A stretch of 18,886 bases of DNA from Candolleomyces eurysporus (Eukaryota > Basidiomycota > Agaricomycetes > Agaricales > Psathyrellaceae), in contig JANBPK010001650.1 in the NCBI GenBank assembly GCA_027579435.1, forward strand, positions 1 to 18,886, in the 5' to 3' direction. Position numbers and translations under genes: made by a program. Below the pieces are notes generated by a model. The model worked only from the letters and a program-made list of their open reading frames with translations, did no database searches and was not told where the DNA came from. Shown piece after piece: positions 1 to 9,134 of this stretch (position 1 is the first letter of the stretch; every line of letters begins with the position of its first letter).

Positions 1-858
1 CGCCGACTACATGTACCACGAGGAGATCCAAGCACCCGTGTTCTACGATAACTGGGTCGCCCGCGATATCAATGGAACGGCTTTGGAGAACGCGCCATTC
101 GAGAAGATCTTCCATCATCAAGCTAGTAGCTCGAGGTGGCAAAAGCATTTGCCACTTCAAGTGCAGAGCTGTTGGAACGGTATTGCGGTTTTGGACCCTG
201 AGCCGTTCTATAGGCCGCCGCATGTCAAGTTTAGGATGGCGAAGATCACGGAGGGAGAGTGTAGTGCGAGTGAGTGTAGCTTGATCTGTAACGATTATTG
301 GGAGGCGGGGTATGGAAGGATTATGATGGTGCCCAGAGTCAAGTTGGCGTACGATAGTGTGAGTCTGCCGGTTATAATTCGCATCATCCTTGGTTCTAGC
401 TGCTTATCCTTTTTCTTCTTAATTATTAGCGCGTTTTCGACATTATTCATCCTAACCGACGTAACCTCACTGCTATCAGAGGGTACACACGGCTCGGCGG
501 TCTTCCGGACGACCCACGAACGGACCCACAAGACAGAGCGTGGTTTGGTCCTCACGATCGGTTGTTCACAGAGGAAGAAGGCGACCCAGTAGAGTTTTCG
601 CCTGGGCCCGAGCATGGTAAGTCTTTCCTCCATCACCCTACCCCCCCTTTCCTCTTCCGCTTTTTCCCCCTCTTCGCCTCGAATTTAGCTCACAACTCAC
701 TCATCTTTCTTTGAAATATAGTGTGGTGCTGGGGCTGGGACGGTGCAGGTGACCTTGACGGCCCAGATGTCGATCCTATCTGGGAAAGGATGCCAAACAG
801 ATCTGCGTCAGCGGACGCTGTCATCGTGAGGCATGATAGGTCCATGCCTTGGCTCTAG
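1..858 (+). CDS. GT69 (CAP59/CMT1-like) alpha-1,3-mannosyltransferase, 3' part
   Basis: This is the C-terminal half of a glycosyltransferase family 69 protein, a family that includes cryptococcal capsule mannosyltransferase CMT1 and CAP59, normally Golgi type II membrane enzymes that add mannose in alpha-1,3 linkage. The reading frame is already open at base 2, so the gene is cut by the window edge. Family-like blocks visible are VQSCWNGIAVLD, ECSASECSLICNDYW and GYGRIMMVPRVKLAYD. I infer two introns, 357-481 (GTGTGAGT..CAGAG) and 617-721 (GTAAGT..TATAG). Both are phase 1 and join the blocks WFGPHDRLFTEEEGD and VWCWGWDGAGDLDG before the TAG at 856-858. The first junction is the less certain: the neighbouring donor GTGAGT at 359 has no acceptor that keeps the frame. 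The N-terminal anchor and the catalytic half lie outside the window, so activity cannot be judged. Confidence 0.82.
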
Positions 859-1568
859 CTCTTGCACGTTCGCGTTCACTTGGATGGATAAAAATTGCTG
901 GTGCGGTGCGGGCAGCGCGTGATGGGGTGTAGCTGTCCGATCGCTCTTGCAGGGACGTTGGTTGATGTAGTGCTGGGAGTTCCAATGGCGAGGCGGCTGA
1001 GTGCTTTGTCTGTCTGTCTGCTCATCTAGTCAACGTAACCGTAACCGTGCTGGTAGTGCTGANTTCTTTTNCTACGAGGGTTTGGGTGTGTGGTTGGCGC
1101 CTCTCGGCTGGCTGGTACGGTACGCTGGATGACAGTAGTGCCAGTCGGAAGGATGGTGGTAGCCGTGCATGCGTGTATAATTCATGGGATACCAGGTGTT
1201 CATTCATAGTTGCTTATATTAGACACAGAAGCACTACTTAGTACGATATATACATGTCTCTTGCATGTTGTAAGCGACTTTTGGACATTCATAAATTATT
1301 ACTAGAAACAAGCGGATCAATGCATACCCTTCCCCGTTCTGGGCGGACCACTTGGATGAGGTGACGTTGACCGAAGGCCTGAGGGACGAGAGGGAGGGCT
1401 GTGGGATTCATACGCCTTAAAATCACCGTACCGTGCAGTGTTTGGTGCATCTTCTGCGGGCCTTTGAGATATCAAATTAAACAGTGATTCGATACAAATG
1501 GTCGGGTTGTATGTGTTGGCCGGTTTTGGCCGTCGATCAAGTTGAGGGCTGATTTGAATGAGCCACCA
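859..1568. other. intergenic spacer, no gene seen
   Basis: This stretch separates the GT69 gene from the convergent 3' end of F-box gene A1. It carries two ambiguous bases (1063, 1071) and a short run of TCTG units near 1007-1020. The open frames in it are short and show no recognisable protein. Part of it must be 3' untranslated sequence of the two convergent genes. I see no RNA gene or transposon terminus. Confidence 0.6.
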
Positions 1569-1579
1569 TTCAAAAAATC

Positions 1580-1585
1580 TTTATT
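1580..1585 (-). terminator. putative polyadenylation signal of A1
   Basis: AATAAA read on the minus strand, about 105 bp after the A1 stop codon. The hexamer and its surroundings are kept at the matching place downstream of A2 (4450-4455), although the flank has diverged, which supports a 3'-end processing role. Confidence 0.5.
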
Positions 1586-1690
1586 CTTCGTAGCGGTAAG
1601 ATCCAGAGACATTGTACACAAAGTTCAGGGGTCAAACGGGCGAATGAAAGATATTGGTATGTACATGAATGACTTGGGAACGTACGGGAC

Positions 1691-3615
1691 TTATACTTTG
1701 GAGGGCGTGGCAGGACCCCATTTCCTCACTACCTGGTACATTTTCACCAGCACCTCGATCTCCTGCCATGTTTCATTTGCGGAACCTGTCAAGGACTCGA
1801 GATGAGGGAAAAGGCCCGCGATGTATGCCCCTATCGCAGCCCTCTGAGCCATGTAGAGCTCGAGATAATAGTCAACTGTACCAATGGATAATGATCGGAG
1901 AGGATGGATAGTGGGAAACGGAAGTTCCTCGAGGTTGAGACTTTCTGCTCCGATTTCGCTTATTTGGTCGTCGTCGAACTGAAAATCGAGCTCTTCAATG
2001 TTTGGGCATTCTTTGCAGATGGTAAAGAGAAATTTCAGACTCGGGAAGCACTTGGTTCCGTCCTGAGGGACAAGTGCGCTTTCGTGGAGTCGGAAGTGAA
2101 GGATTTTGAGTCGTTTCCAATGAGGTACACTTTCTTGGAGCATGGGCGAGACGTGTTCCCCAGCAGAGTGGGGCAAGTCGGACATAACGAAAGCGACTAT
2201 ATGCTTATGATCCTTGAGTGCTTGTGTTGCCCATCTTGTCCTTTTGGCTTCGACTGGAGCTGACGAGTGCGGCTGTGAACCTGTTTCGCCGAAATGCATC
2301 GAGAAGCTCTCAAGAGACTGGTTTATCGCGAAGAACTTCGACAGTAAGCTGACGACGACAAAATTGATCACAAATCCTGTGGCTTGTAGCGTGACCCGCT
2401 GTAGCTGGGTAGGTGCGATGGCCCAAGGTGCGTAGTACAAACTGCTACCCGCGCCACTGAGCTCCAATTGCCAGCCACAGGTCTCCAGTTTTCCCCTCCT
2501 CCCCGCACAGGTCAACGGACCCTCTTCTTCGGCAAATGCGAAGTCTGGCTCGAACTCCAGCTTGAGTTTTCGTAGGTTCGGTAGATTTTGTAAAAACTCC
2601 ACATCCGACACCGCGAGATGTGATCCTGTCGCTATCTTCAATGTTAACCACTGGAGGGTCTTTATATTGCAGAGATGGAGAATAAATTCCCTGCAAAGTG
2701 GACCGCTGTAGCGGAATGTATCCAAAGATGTCGTCTTATTCGGTAGGACGGGTAGAACTGCCAGAACTTTGTCCTGCTGTTCCAGTGTGGTTACACCGAC
2801 TTCCAAGCTTTGCAAAGGCGGGCCAACAAGGAGGAAGAGGATATGTAGCGCCTGACTTGCGACGCCAGAGAAGGTAATCGAGTGAAGGTTCTCGAAGAAA
2901 GGATCTGGTCGCTGATGGAGAAAAAGGAGCTGAAGTAGTCTGTCGTAGGGGATGACAATGTCTGGAGTAGATTCGATCTTGAAGTGGTGAATGCGGGAGC
3001 TGTAAACTCTGAACCGGCCCCAATCATCGAAGCCATGATACTCGTAAGACTGTTCAGAGAGCAAGGTTCGTGTAAGAAGACCGAGCGTTGTACGGGTTAA
3101 AATAGAGAAGCTCACGCCAATACCCTTGTATTCACCGCTGAACCAAGGTAAAAGTTTCAGCACCGGTGTAAAGCTGTCCATCGTATCCCACAACAAATTG
3201 GTGCCCGTGTGGAAGAACGATTTGTCGACGACGATCAGCGACGCCAGAAAGGCCTTCCAGCTGTACGGTTGGGCCAACTTTTGACCATTTGCGCTTTCGT
3301 GATTGCCATGACGGTCAAGTTGAACAAGTTTCTTCGAATGGAGGAAAATAAGAGGTAGTATGTCCTGGTTCCTGAGGACTTGTTCCCTGGCGCCAACATC
3401 GTGCTTCTTTCCCAGTTCTGAGCCGCTGTTATCGACGGACTGGACCAAAGTGAAGTCCTCAGCCGTACCATCCCCAGGACAATCTAATTCGCCAACAGCG
3501 AGGAGTCAGACGCTTCCCTGTTCTTATCGGCTTGAATATACGGACCTGGACGTAGTGTAGAACCCGTAACGTCAGAGACAGTGGGCTCGATGGAATCTGA
3601 TGCGACGCTAGACAT
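1691..3615 (-). CDS. F-box / LRR-like protein, subfamily A, copy 1 (A1)
   Basis: This is predicted to encode a 620-residue F-box protein, a likely SCF ubiquitin-ligase substrate adaptor. The main open frame has only a TTG at its apparent start (3448). I therefore join it to an upstream exon: exon 1 is 3615-3546, the intron 3545-3484 (62 bp, GTCCGT..TTAG, phase 1), exon 2 3483-1691. The same structure is conserved in A2. The ATG at 3615 has A at -3. The F-box-like helices are around residues 62-130 (ILPLIFLHSKKL, then LASLIVVDKSFFHTG and TNLLWDTMDSF), split by a polar insert. The rest is a leucine-rich-repeat-like region with lines such as NLPNLRKLKLEFEPDF and CPNIEELDFQFDDDQ. The segment WGRFRVYSSRIHHF resembles a block common in agaricomycete F-box proteins. 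No signal peptide or membrane helix is seen. The substrate is unknown. Confidence 0.85.
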
Positions 3616-4040
3616 TGTAGACAAAGGCAGAGTGTGATGGTTTGCGTTTAACCCGCAATTGCTCGCCGGCGTCTACACAGTACACGTGCATGGCGAATCA
3701 TGGCCTCAGACTTGTGCCGCTCTGAGAAGCATGTGGACAGGGGTGAAGAGCGAGACACATATCAGCCATATGCACCGCTCGGCCCGTTGGTAAAGCTTGA
3801 GTGAGCACTCGCGAGACCGTGGTTGATGAGGGGCTTCACCATCCGAGTCGGTAATCAATTGGCAATTCGACTGGCCAGACAAATCGGCATCAAAATCCCC
3901 ACTGGACAAGTGCAGGCAGGTTCTGGCACTCCTCTCGACGCTCTCCCCCGCATTCTACCAAGGAATGCACCCAGCTACTCTACGTACAGCAGGATATGGA
4001 GTGCTACTCCCACTAATCGGCCACAGCCCACCCTCGACTA
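3616..4040. promoter_or_regulatory. 5' flank of A1, relic of a divergent A/B promoter
   Basis: Up to about 3882 this spacer matches the A2-B1 intergenic region (6490-6777), so it probably once served two divergent genes. Today it lies between A1 (-) and the relic psiB (+). From about 3883 to 4040 the match to B1 is lost: the B start region and F-box are gone and the sequence is unrelated. I see no clear TATA box. Confidence 0.45.
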
Positions 4041-4367
4041 TACGCTGCTCTCTCCCCACGATGAATATCCGCGATATCTATTATTATTTTAGCAAGGAGA
4101 TCGAGCGGCTAGTGGAAGAGGTGGAAGACATGCACGCGATTGTCAGGAGGACAGACGAAGTTACGAATTTCGAGGTGTACTTGGCGGAACCGGATCGTTG
4201 GACTAAACCGGATTGTTGGGCTCTGAGCGATGCTCCTAGACTCGACGAAGCGCAGGTACTTCGACTTATGTCGGAGGAGTGGACAAAGCTTTATGTTGGG
4301 CTTTTGACGACTTCTCTGACGAAGGGGTGCAAGCGTATGCTGCTGAGCGGTGGGCGTCCATTCCTGA
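4041..4367 (+). pseudogene. B-subfamily F-box gene fragment (psiB), F-box missing
   Basis: These 327 bp align without gaps to B1 exon 1 (7149-7475), with about 10 differences by eye (about 97% identical), 8 of them transitions. The fragment covers the middle segment after the F-box, including IERLVEEVEDMHAIVRR and EEWTKLYVGLLTTSLTKG. The start region, the F-box, both introns and the entire C-terminal region are absent. The matching frame happens to be open from an ATG at 3965 to 4555, giving a 196-codon chimeric frame whose ends are unrelated sequence. I treat it as a dead relic, though expression of a short truncated protein cannot be excluded. It points toward the 3' end of A2 and that open frame overlaps the A2 stop. 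Confidence 0.8.
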
Positions 4368-4449
4368 CCGTTTGTGGCGGTCGATTAAGCGAAGTATTGA
4401 ACAAGTCGAGCGCCAAGTTGATTGAAGTGCGATTGACAGTCAAAATATC

Positions 4450-4455
4450 TTTATT
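4450..4455 (-). terminator. putative polyadenylation signal of A2
   Basis: AATAAA on the minus strand, about 95 bp after the A2 stop codon and at the same relative place as the A1 hexamer at 1580-1585. Confidence 0.5.
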
Positions 4456-4549
4456 TACATCCAATACTAGAGATGGTGTACACAAAATTCAGGGGCTGAA
4501 AAGGGCCAATAAAAGATATTCAAAGATCACTTTGGAGCATACGGGAAAA

Positions 4550-6489
4550 TTATAGTTTGGAAGGCGTGTGAGCATCGAGAGCACCCCATTCCCTGACTTG
4601 CTGGTGCGTTTTCACCAGCACCTCAATGTCACTCCATGTTTCATATGAAGACCCTGTCAAGGATTTGAGACGAGGGAAAAGGCCCGCGATATATACTGCT
4701 ATCGCAGCCTTCTGTGCAATATTGAATTCGAGATAACGGTTGACCGTACCAATGGACAATGACCGGAGAGGATGGACGGTGGGAAACGGAGGTCTCGACC
4801 AGTTGAGACTTGCCGGTGCGGATATTTGGTCGTCGTCGAACTGAAAATTGAGCTCTTCAATGTTCGGGCATTCTTCGCAGATGATGGAGAGGAACGTTAG
4901 ACTTGGAAAGCACTTGGTTCCATCCTGAGGGACAAGTGCACTTTCGTGGAGTCGGAAGCGAAGGATTTTGAGTCGTTTCCAACGAGGTACACTTGCTTGG
5001 AGCATGGACGAGACGTGTTCCCCAGTAAAGTGAGGGAGGTCTGACATCACGAAAGCAGCTATATATTTATGATTCTTGAGCGCCTTTGTTGCACGACGTA
5101 TTTTATCAGCTTCGACTGGACCCGGGGGAGATCGTCTCGACAGCGAACCGGTTTCGCCAAAATGCATCGAGAAGCCTTCAAGAGACTGGTTCGTCGTGAA
5201 GAATCGCGACAGTAGGCCGGCGACCACAGAATTAGTGGTAAATCTTGTGGCTTGCAGTGTGACACCCCGTAATTGGGTAGGTGCGATGGCCCAAGATGCG
5301 TGAACCAAATTCTGACCCATGCCACTGAGCTCCAATTGCCAGCCACAGGTCTCCGGTTTTCCCCTCCTCTCCGCCCAGCTCACCGGAGCCTCTTCATTGG
5401 CAATTTTGAGGTCTGGCTCGAACTCTAGCTCGAGTTTTCTTAGGTTTGGTAGATTGCGCAAAAACTCCAAATCCGACGCCCCGAGACGTGACCCTGTCGT
5501 TATCTTCATTGTTAACGACTGGAGGGTCTTGATATTGGAGAGATGGAGAATAAATTCCCTGCAAAGCGGACCGCTGTAGCGGAATGTGTCCAAAGATGTC
5601 GTCTTATTCTGCAAGTCGGGTAGAATTGCCAAAAATTTGTCTTGGTGGTCCAATGTGGCTACGTTAACTTCCAAGTTTCGCAAAGGCGGGCCAACAAAGA
5701 GGAAGAGCATATGTAGCGCCTGACTTGCAGCGCTCGAGAATGTAATAGAGTGAAGGTTCTCGAAGAAAGGGTCTGGCCGCTGATGCAGAAAAAGGAGTTG
5801 AAGTAGCCTGTCGTGGGAGATGACGATATCTGGAGTAGATTCGATCTTGAAGTGGTGAATGCAAGAGCTGTACACTCTGAACCGACCCCAATCCTTGGAG
5901 CCAACATACACGTAAGACTGTTGAGAGATCAAGGTTCGTGTAAGAAGACCGAGCGTTGGACGAGTCAAAGTCGAGAAACTCACGCCAATACCTTTGTATT
6001 CACCGCTGAACCAAGGTAAAAGCTTCAGCACCGGTGCAAAGCTGTCCATTGTATGCCACAACAAATTGGTGCCCGTGTGGAAGAATGATTTGTTGACGAC
6101 GATCAGCGACGCCAGAAAAGCCTTCCAGCTGCACGGTTGGGCCAACTCTTGACGATTTGCGCTTTCTTGATTGCCATGACGGTCAAGCTGACCAAGTTCC
6201 TTGGAATGGAGGAAAATAAGAGGTAGTATGTCCTGGTTCCTGAGGACTTGTTCCCTGGCGCCAACACCGTCCTGCTTTCCGAATTCTGAGCCCCTGTTAT
6301 CGACGGACTGAACCAAAGTGAAGTCCTCAGCCGTCCCATCCGCAGGACAATCTAATTCGCCAACAGCGAGGAGTCCTAGTCAGACGCTTCTCTGTCCTCA
6401 TCGGCTTGAATACACGGACCTGGATGTAGTGTAGGGCCCGGACCGTCGGAGACAGTGGGCTCGATGGGATCCGATGCGATGCTGGACAT
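4550..6489 (-). CDS. F-box / LRR-like protein, subfamily A, copy 2 (A2)
   Basis: This is predicted to encode 623 residues, with the same exon plan as A1: exon 1 6489-6420, intron 6419-6352 (68 bp, GTCCGT..TTAG, phase 1), exon 2 6351-4550. The start is chosen because exon 1 aligns with A1 from this ATG (MSSIASDPIEP against MSSVASDSIEP). An in-frame extension upstream exists only in A2, so I reject it. The F-box-like helices, the polar insert and the LRR-like body match A1 residue by residue (ILPLIFLHSKEL, CPNIEELNFQFDDDQ), with changes concentrated in loops and at the C-terminus, which is a few residues longer. It is likely a cytosolic or nuclear SCF adaptor of unknown substrate. Its start faces B1 across 373 bp, so the two may share a promoter region. 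Confidence 0.86.
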
Positions 6490-6862
6490 CGTAGACAAAG
6501 CTAGAGTGTGATCGTCTTCGTTTAACCTAAATTGCTCGCAGGCGTCTATGTACGGTACACGTGCATGTACACCACTGGCATGGCAGCAGGCTCGTGCGGC
6601 TCTGTGAGGCATTATTAACGCGTTCAGTGGACATAAAGATGTGGACAGGGTGAAGAGGACAATACATATGGCAATATGCACCGCTCGGCTCGCTGGTAAA
6701 GTTTGAGTGAGCACTTGGGAGCCGGCTGTCGAGGGGAGCCAACATCAGCAATCAATCGGCCGGCAACTCGACTGGGTCCCCGCATCCTTTTCCATCACTT
6801 CCTCCATGTTCTAAAACCTCTCTTTATCTCTCCGGCCGCATGAAATTGTTGAGCCTCGCAAA
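6490..6862. promoter_or_regulatory. divergent A2/B1 intergenic region
   Basis: 373 bp separate the start codons of A2 (-) and B1 (+). Both promoters must lie here unless transcripts overlap. The A2-proximal half is conserved beside A1. A pyrimidine-rich stretch (6786-6834) precedes B1, as is common just upstream of fungal transcription starts. No convincing TATA box was found on either strand. Confidence 0.5.
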
Positions 6863-6926
6863 ATGCAATTCAACCGCACCACCGGGACCAACGCTCCCAA
6901 GAAGGAGTCCTCGAATGAGGTATTGA
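6840..6926 (+). promoter_or_regulatory. possible upstream ORF overlapping the B1 start
   Basis: An ATG at 6840, 23 bp before the B1 start and in another frame, opens 28 codons ending at a TGA at 6924-6926, inside B1. A second minimal ATG-TTC-TAA lies at 6806-6814. If transcription starts further upstream, these could reduce translation of B1. The transcript start is unknown, so this is only a possibility. Confidence 0.25.
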
Positions 6927-8790
6927 CATCCCCCGACTCACCGCCGGCATCCCTTGTAGACCTTCCTCATGAATTGCTGCTCCAAATCATCGATGAGATG
7001 GACGACGCTGCTCTCTGTTCCCTCGGATGCACTTGCAAAGACCTTAACACCCTCATATTCCCACTTTTATTTGACAAACTCAATATCAACAACCCTTCAC
7101 AGGGATCGATATGTTGCTTCCGGGCACCGGAGCACACGTTACGCGCCATACGCTGCTCTCTCCCCACGAAGAATATCCGCAATATCTATTATTATTTCAG
7201 CAAGGAGATCGAGCGGCTAGTGGAAGAGGTGGAAGACATGCACGCGATTGTCAGGAGGACAGACGAAGTTACGAATTTCGAGGTGTACTTGGCGGAACCG
7301 GATCGTTGGACGAAACCGGATTGTTGGGCCCTGAGCGATGCTCCTAGACTCGACGAAGCGCAGGCACTTCGACTTACGTCGGAGGAGTGGACAAAGCTTT
7401 ATGTTGGGCTTTTGACGACTTCTTTGACGAAGGGATGCAAGCGTATGCTGTTGAGCGGTGGGCGTCCATTCCTGAAGTTCCTTCAGGACCGGGATCAAAC
7501 CACCGCTGAAAGTGTTTCTACGGCCCCAGCTCTACTGTTACAAGAGCAAATTTTAGGCAACAAGCCGACCCGTAAGTCTTTTCAAAATTGAAATGAGTTG
7601 TTCTTCGCTGACGTTCCCTGCGCTACAGGCTATTTTGACGGAAGCTTTCAGTACGAGAGAGCTGGTCCCCGGAAACCACAGCCGCAGGTGACTGAGAGTG
7701 TCGAAAAGCTATCACGTACGTTATTGTTAAGCCACTCCACTGCTCCATAACGTCTGACACTACCTGCTACACATCAGAGGACACTGGCCCCAGTTGGTCA
7801 AAGCCAATCCTAACACAGTCTTCAGACCTCAACAAAGTCTCTACCCAGTCAAAGGCTTCACCACCTGATCGCACAAAGGCTCCCCCAACGTCAAAGATAG
7901 AAAGCCTTGTTATGCATTCCGATATGTTTTTCGCAAGTCCTTCATTCCTGGACTGGACGAACCAGCTTCTCTCCTGGTGCGGACCGACCCTCACACATTT
8001 TGAGCTCCAATGTCCCAAGACACCAAGCGGGATTTGGTGTAAATTCCTCTCTGAAATAACGCTCCCTTCCCTCACGCACTTCGAGGTTGCTTCCAACCTG
8101 GTCGTAGGCGAGGCCAACATGCAGGGATCCGACATTCTAAGCTTCCTCGGCAGGCATCCCGGCATCCAAAAGCTCAAACTTCACGGAATCCAAGTCCCAA
8201 AATGCTTATCCACCCTGCCCGAGGCTGAGGACCCGATCCTTCCCAATCTATCGGAAGTGATAGCCCATCCCATCTATATAAGCTGGCTCCTGCGCAACGA
8301 AACGCAATGCCCCGAGCTCAAAGAAGTTGTCCTCTCTACAGAATGCTACGTGGACGTGAATCTTGCGTTCCCATACAACGCCATGGACCGAGCCCTCAGA
8401 GACCTCCTCCCTCGTTCACACAAATTGGACGTCATAGGTTTCCGATTCACAAGCGACCGCTCCGACCTCGACTCCTGGCTGCAATCTCATGTAGACGCCG
8501 GTCCAAACATCAGCATTCTACCCAATTTCATCGATACCAAACGTCTGCGGATTAACGTAGCGTTTCATGTCCAGCTAATCAATCGAAGTCGTCTTGACCT
8601 AATTGCGCGGTTCGTTGGGTTATTTCCAAATCTCGATTATTTGGAGCTACAAGATCAGCCTGGGGATCTGCATAACAAGGCAGACTATTATCCGATAACA
8701 GCTAAGGCTCTCCGATCGCATAGTCCGCAGGTCAAGAAGGTAAAAATTAATACTAACACCCCAACGGATATCAAGGAAATCGTTTTGTAG
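6863..8790 (+). CDS. F-box protein, subfamily B, copy 1 (B1)
   Basis: This is predicted to encode 602 residues from three exons: 6863-7571, 7629-7715, 7778-8790. Introns are 57 and 62 bp (GTAAGT..ACAG and GTACGT..TCAG), both phase 1. The F-box spans about residues 32-72 (LVDLPHELLLQI then GCTCKDLNTLIFPLLF). A middle segment follows with LVEEVEDMHAIVRR and EEWTKLYVGLLTTSLTKG, then a linker, then a C-terminal LRR-like region (TFLDWTNQLLSWC-type block reading SFLDWTNQLLSWCGPTL, FLGRHPGIQKLKLHG, FPNLDYLELQDQPG). It differs from B2 and B3 in three ways: the ancestral start ATG reads AAG here, so an upstream ATG is used; an 18-bp duplication adds six residues near 7298; and the linker lacks the basic SKWFEFFSKK part. 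It is probably an SCF adaptor; no substrate can be inferred. Confidence 0.85.
7298..7333 (+). repeat. 18-bp imperfect tandem duplication inside B1 exon 1
   Basis: Two successive 18-bp units begin CCGGATCGTTGG and CCGGATTGTTGG. They create the reading DRWTKPDCW where B2 and B3 have only DDW. The same duplication is present in the relic psiB at 4190-4225, so it arose before that copy was made. Confidence 0.7.
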
Positions 8791-9134
8791 AGTGGCACCT
8801 GGACAGAGTGGGGATTCATACACACGCAGACACGTAACTTGGACTTGGATAGCATACCTTTTAAGCTCTCCTGTTCCCGTCCTACATTATGAATCCAGCC
8901 GTCGAAGGTCATTGTAGAGGTTATGCGCTCAAAGAACACTCAGGTTGATATTCTGCAAGCGACCACACACTAGCAGCTTGCACGGTGCCCATTTGCAAAA
9001 AATAAAATAGCCTGGTTGCCTTCTGTTACGACGCATTCCTGCACTACTGTAGAACAGAAGGACTCGGACAAAGGTGCTCTCGAGCCTCGCGTTCCTTGCT
9101 TTGCGCAGCAATGGCGCTTACAGTAGCGCTTAAC
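8791..9134 (+). repeat. B1 3' flank, duplicated at 13126-13458
   Basis: Non-coding sequence after the B1 stop that matches the flank of relic psiB' closely (for example GATTCATACACACGCAGAC and TACTGTAGAACAGAAGGAC occur in both). Open frames in the two copies are not conserved, so I read it as 3' untranslated and intergenic DNA carried along by duplication. An AATAAA at 9001-9006 may be the B1 polyadenylation signal; it is changed in the psiB' copy. Confidence 0.7.

Larger units (their letters stand above)
1569..3882 (-). repeat. segmental duplication, left copy (A1 unit)
   Basis: The whole of gene A1, its 3' flank and about 265 bp of 5' flank have a diverged direct copy at about 4437-6777, in the same orientation. 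The match runs from the conserved polyadenylation hexamer, through both exons and the intron, into the upstream region (shared words include GTGTGAT, CACGTGCATG, GGTAAAG and TTGAGTGAGCACT). Coding parts look roughly 80-85% identical by eye; the upstream part is more diverged with indels. Ends are approximate. Confidence 0.8.
4437..6777 (-). repeat. segmental duplication, right copy (A2 unit)
   Basis: Diverged direct copy of about 1569-3882, containing A2, its polyadenylation hexamer and its 5' flank. Small indels separate the copies, for example six extra bases in the intron just after the TCTGAC word and about 20-30 extra bases near 6610-6640. Boundaries are by eye. Confidence 0.8.

Noticed and set aside
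1904..2435. Plus-strand open frames opposite A1 (and similar ones opposite A2 near 5076-5579)
   Set aside because: They are antisense shadows of A1 and A2, which have long conserved frames and F-box/LRR content.
4041..4367. RIP-type C-to-T mutation in psiB
   Set aside because: Only about 10 differences, with transitions in both directions relative to B1; no clear one-sided C-to-T pattern.
6490..6714. In-frame N-terminal extension of A2 with a hydrophobic, signal-like stretch
   Set aside because: The matching region upstream of A1 does not keep this frame, whereas the ATG at 6489 and the exon from it are conserved in both copies.
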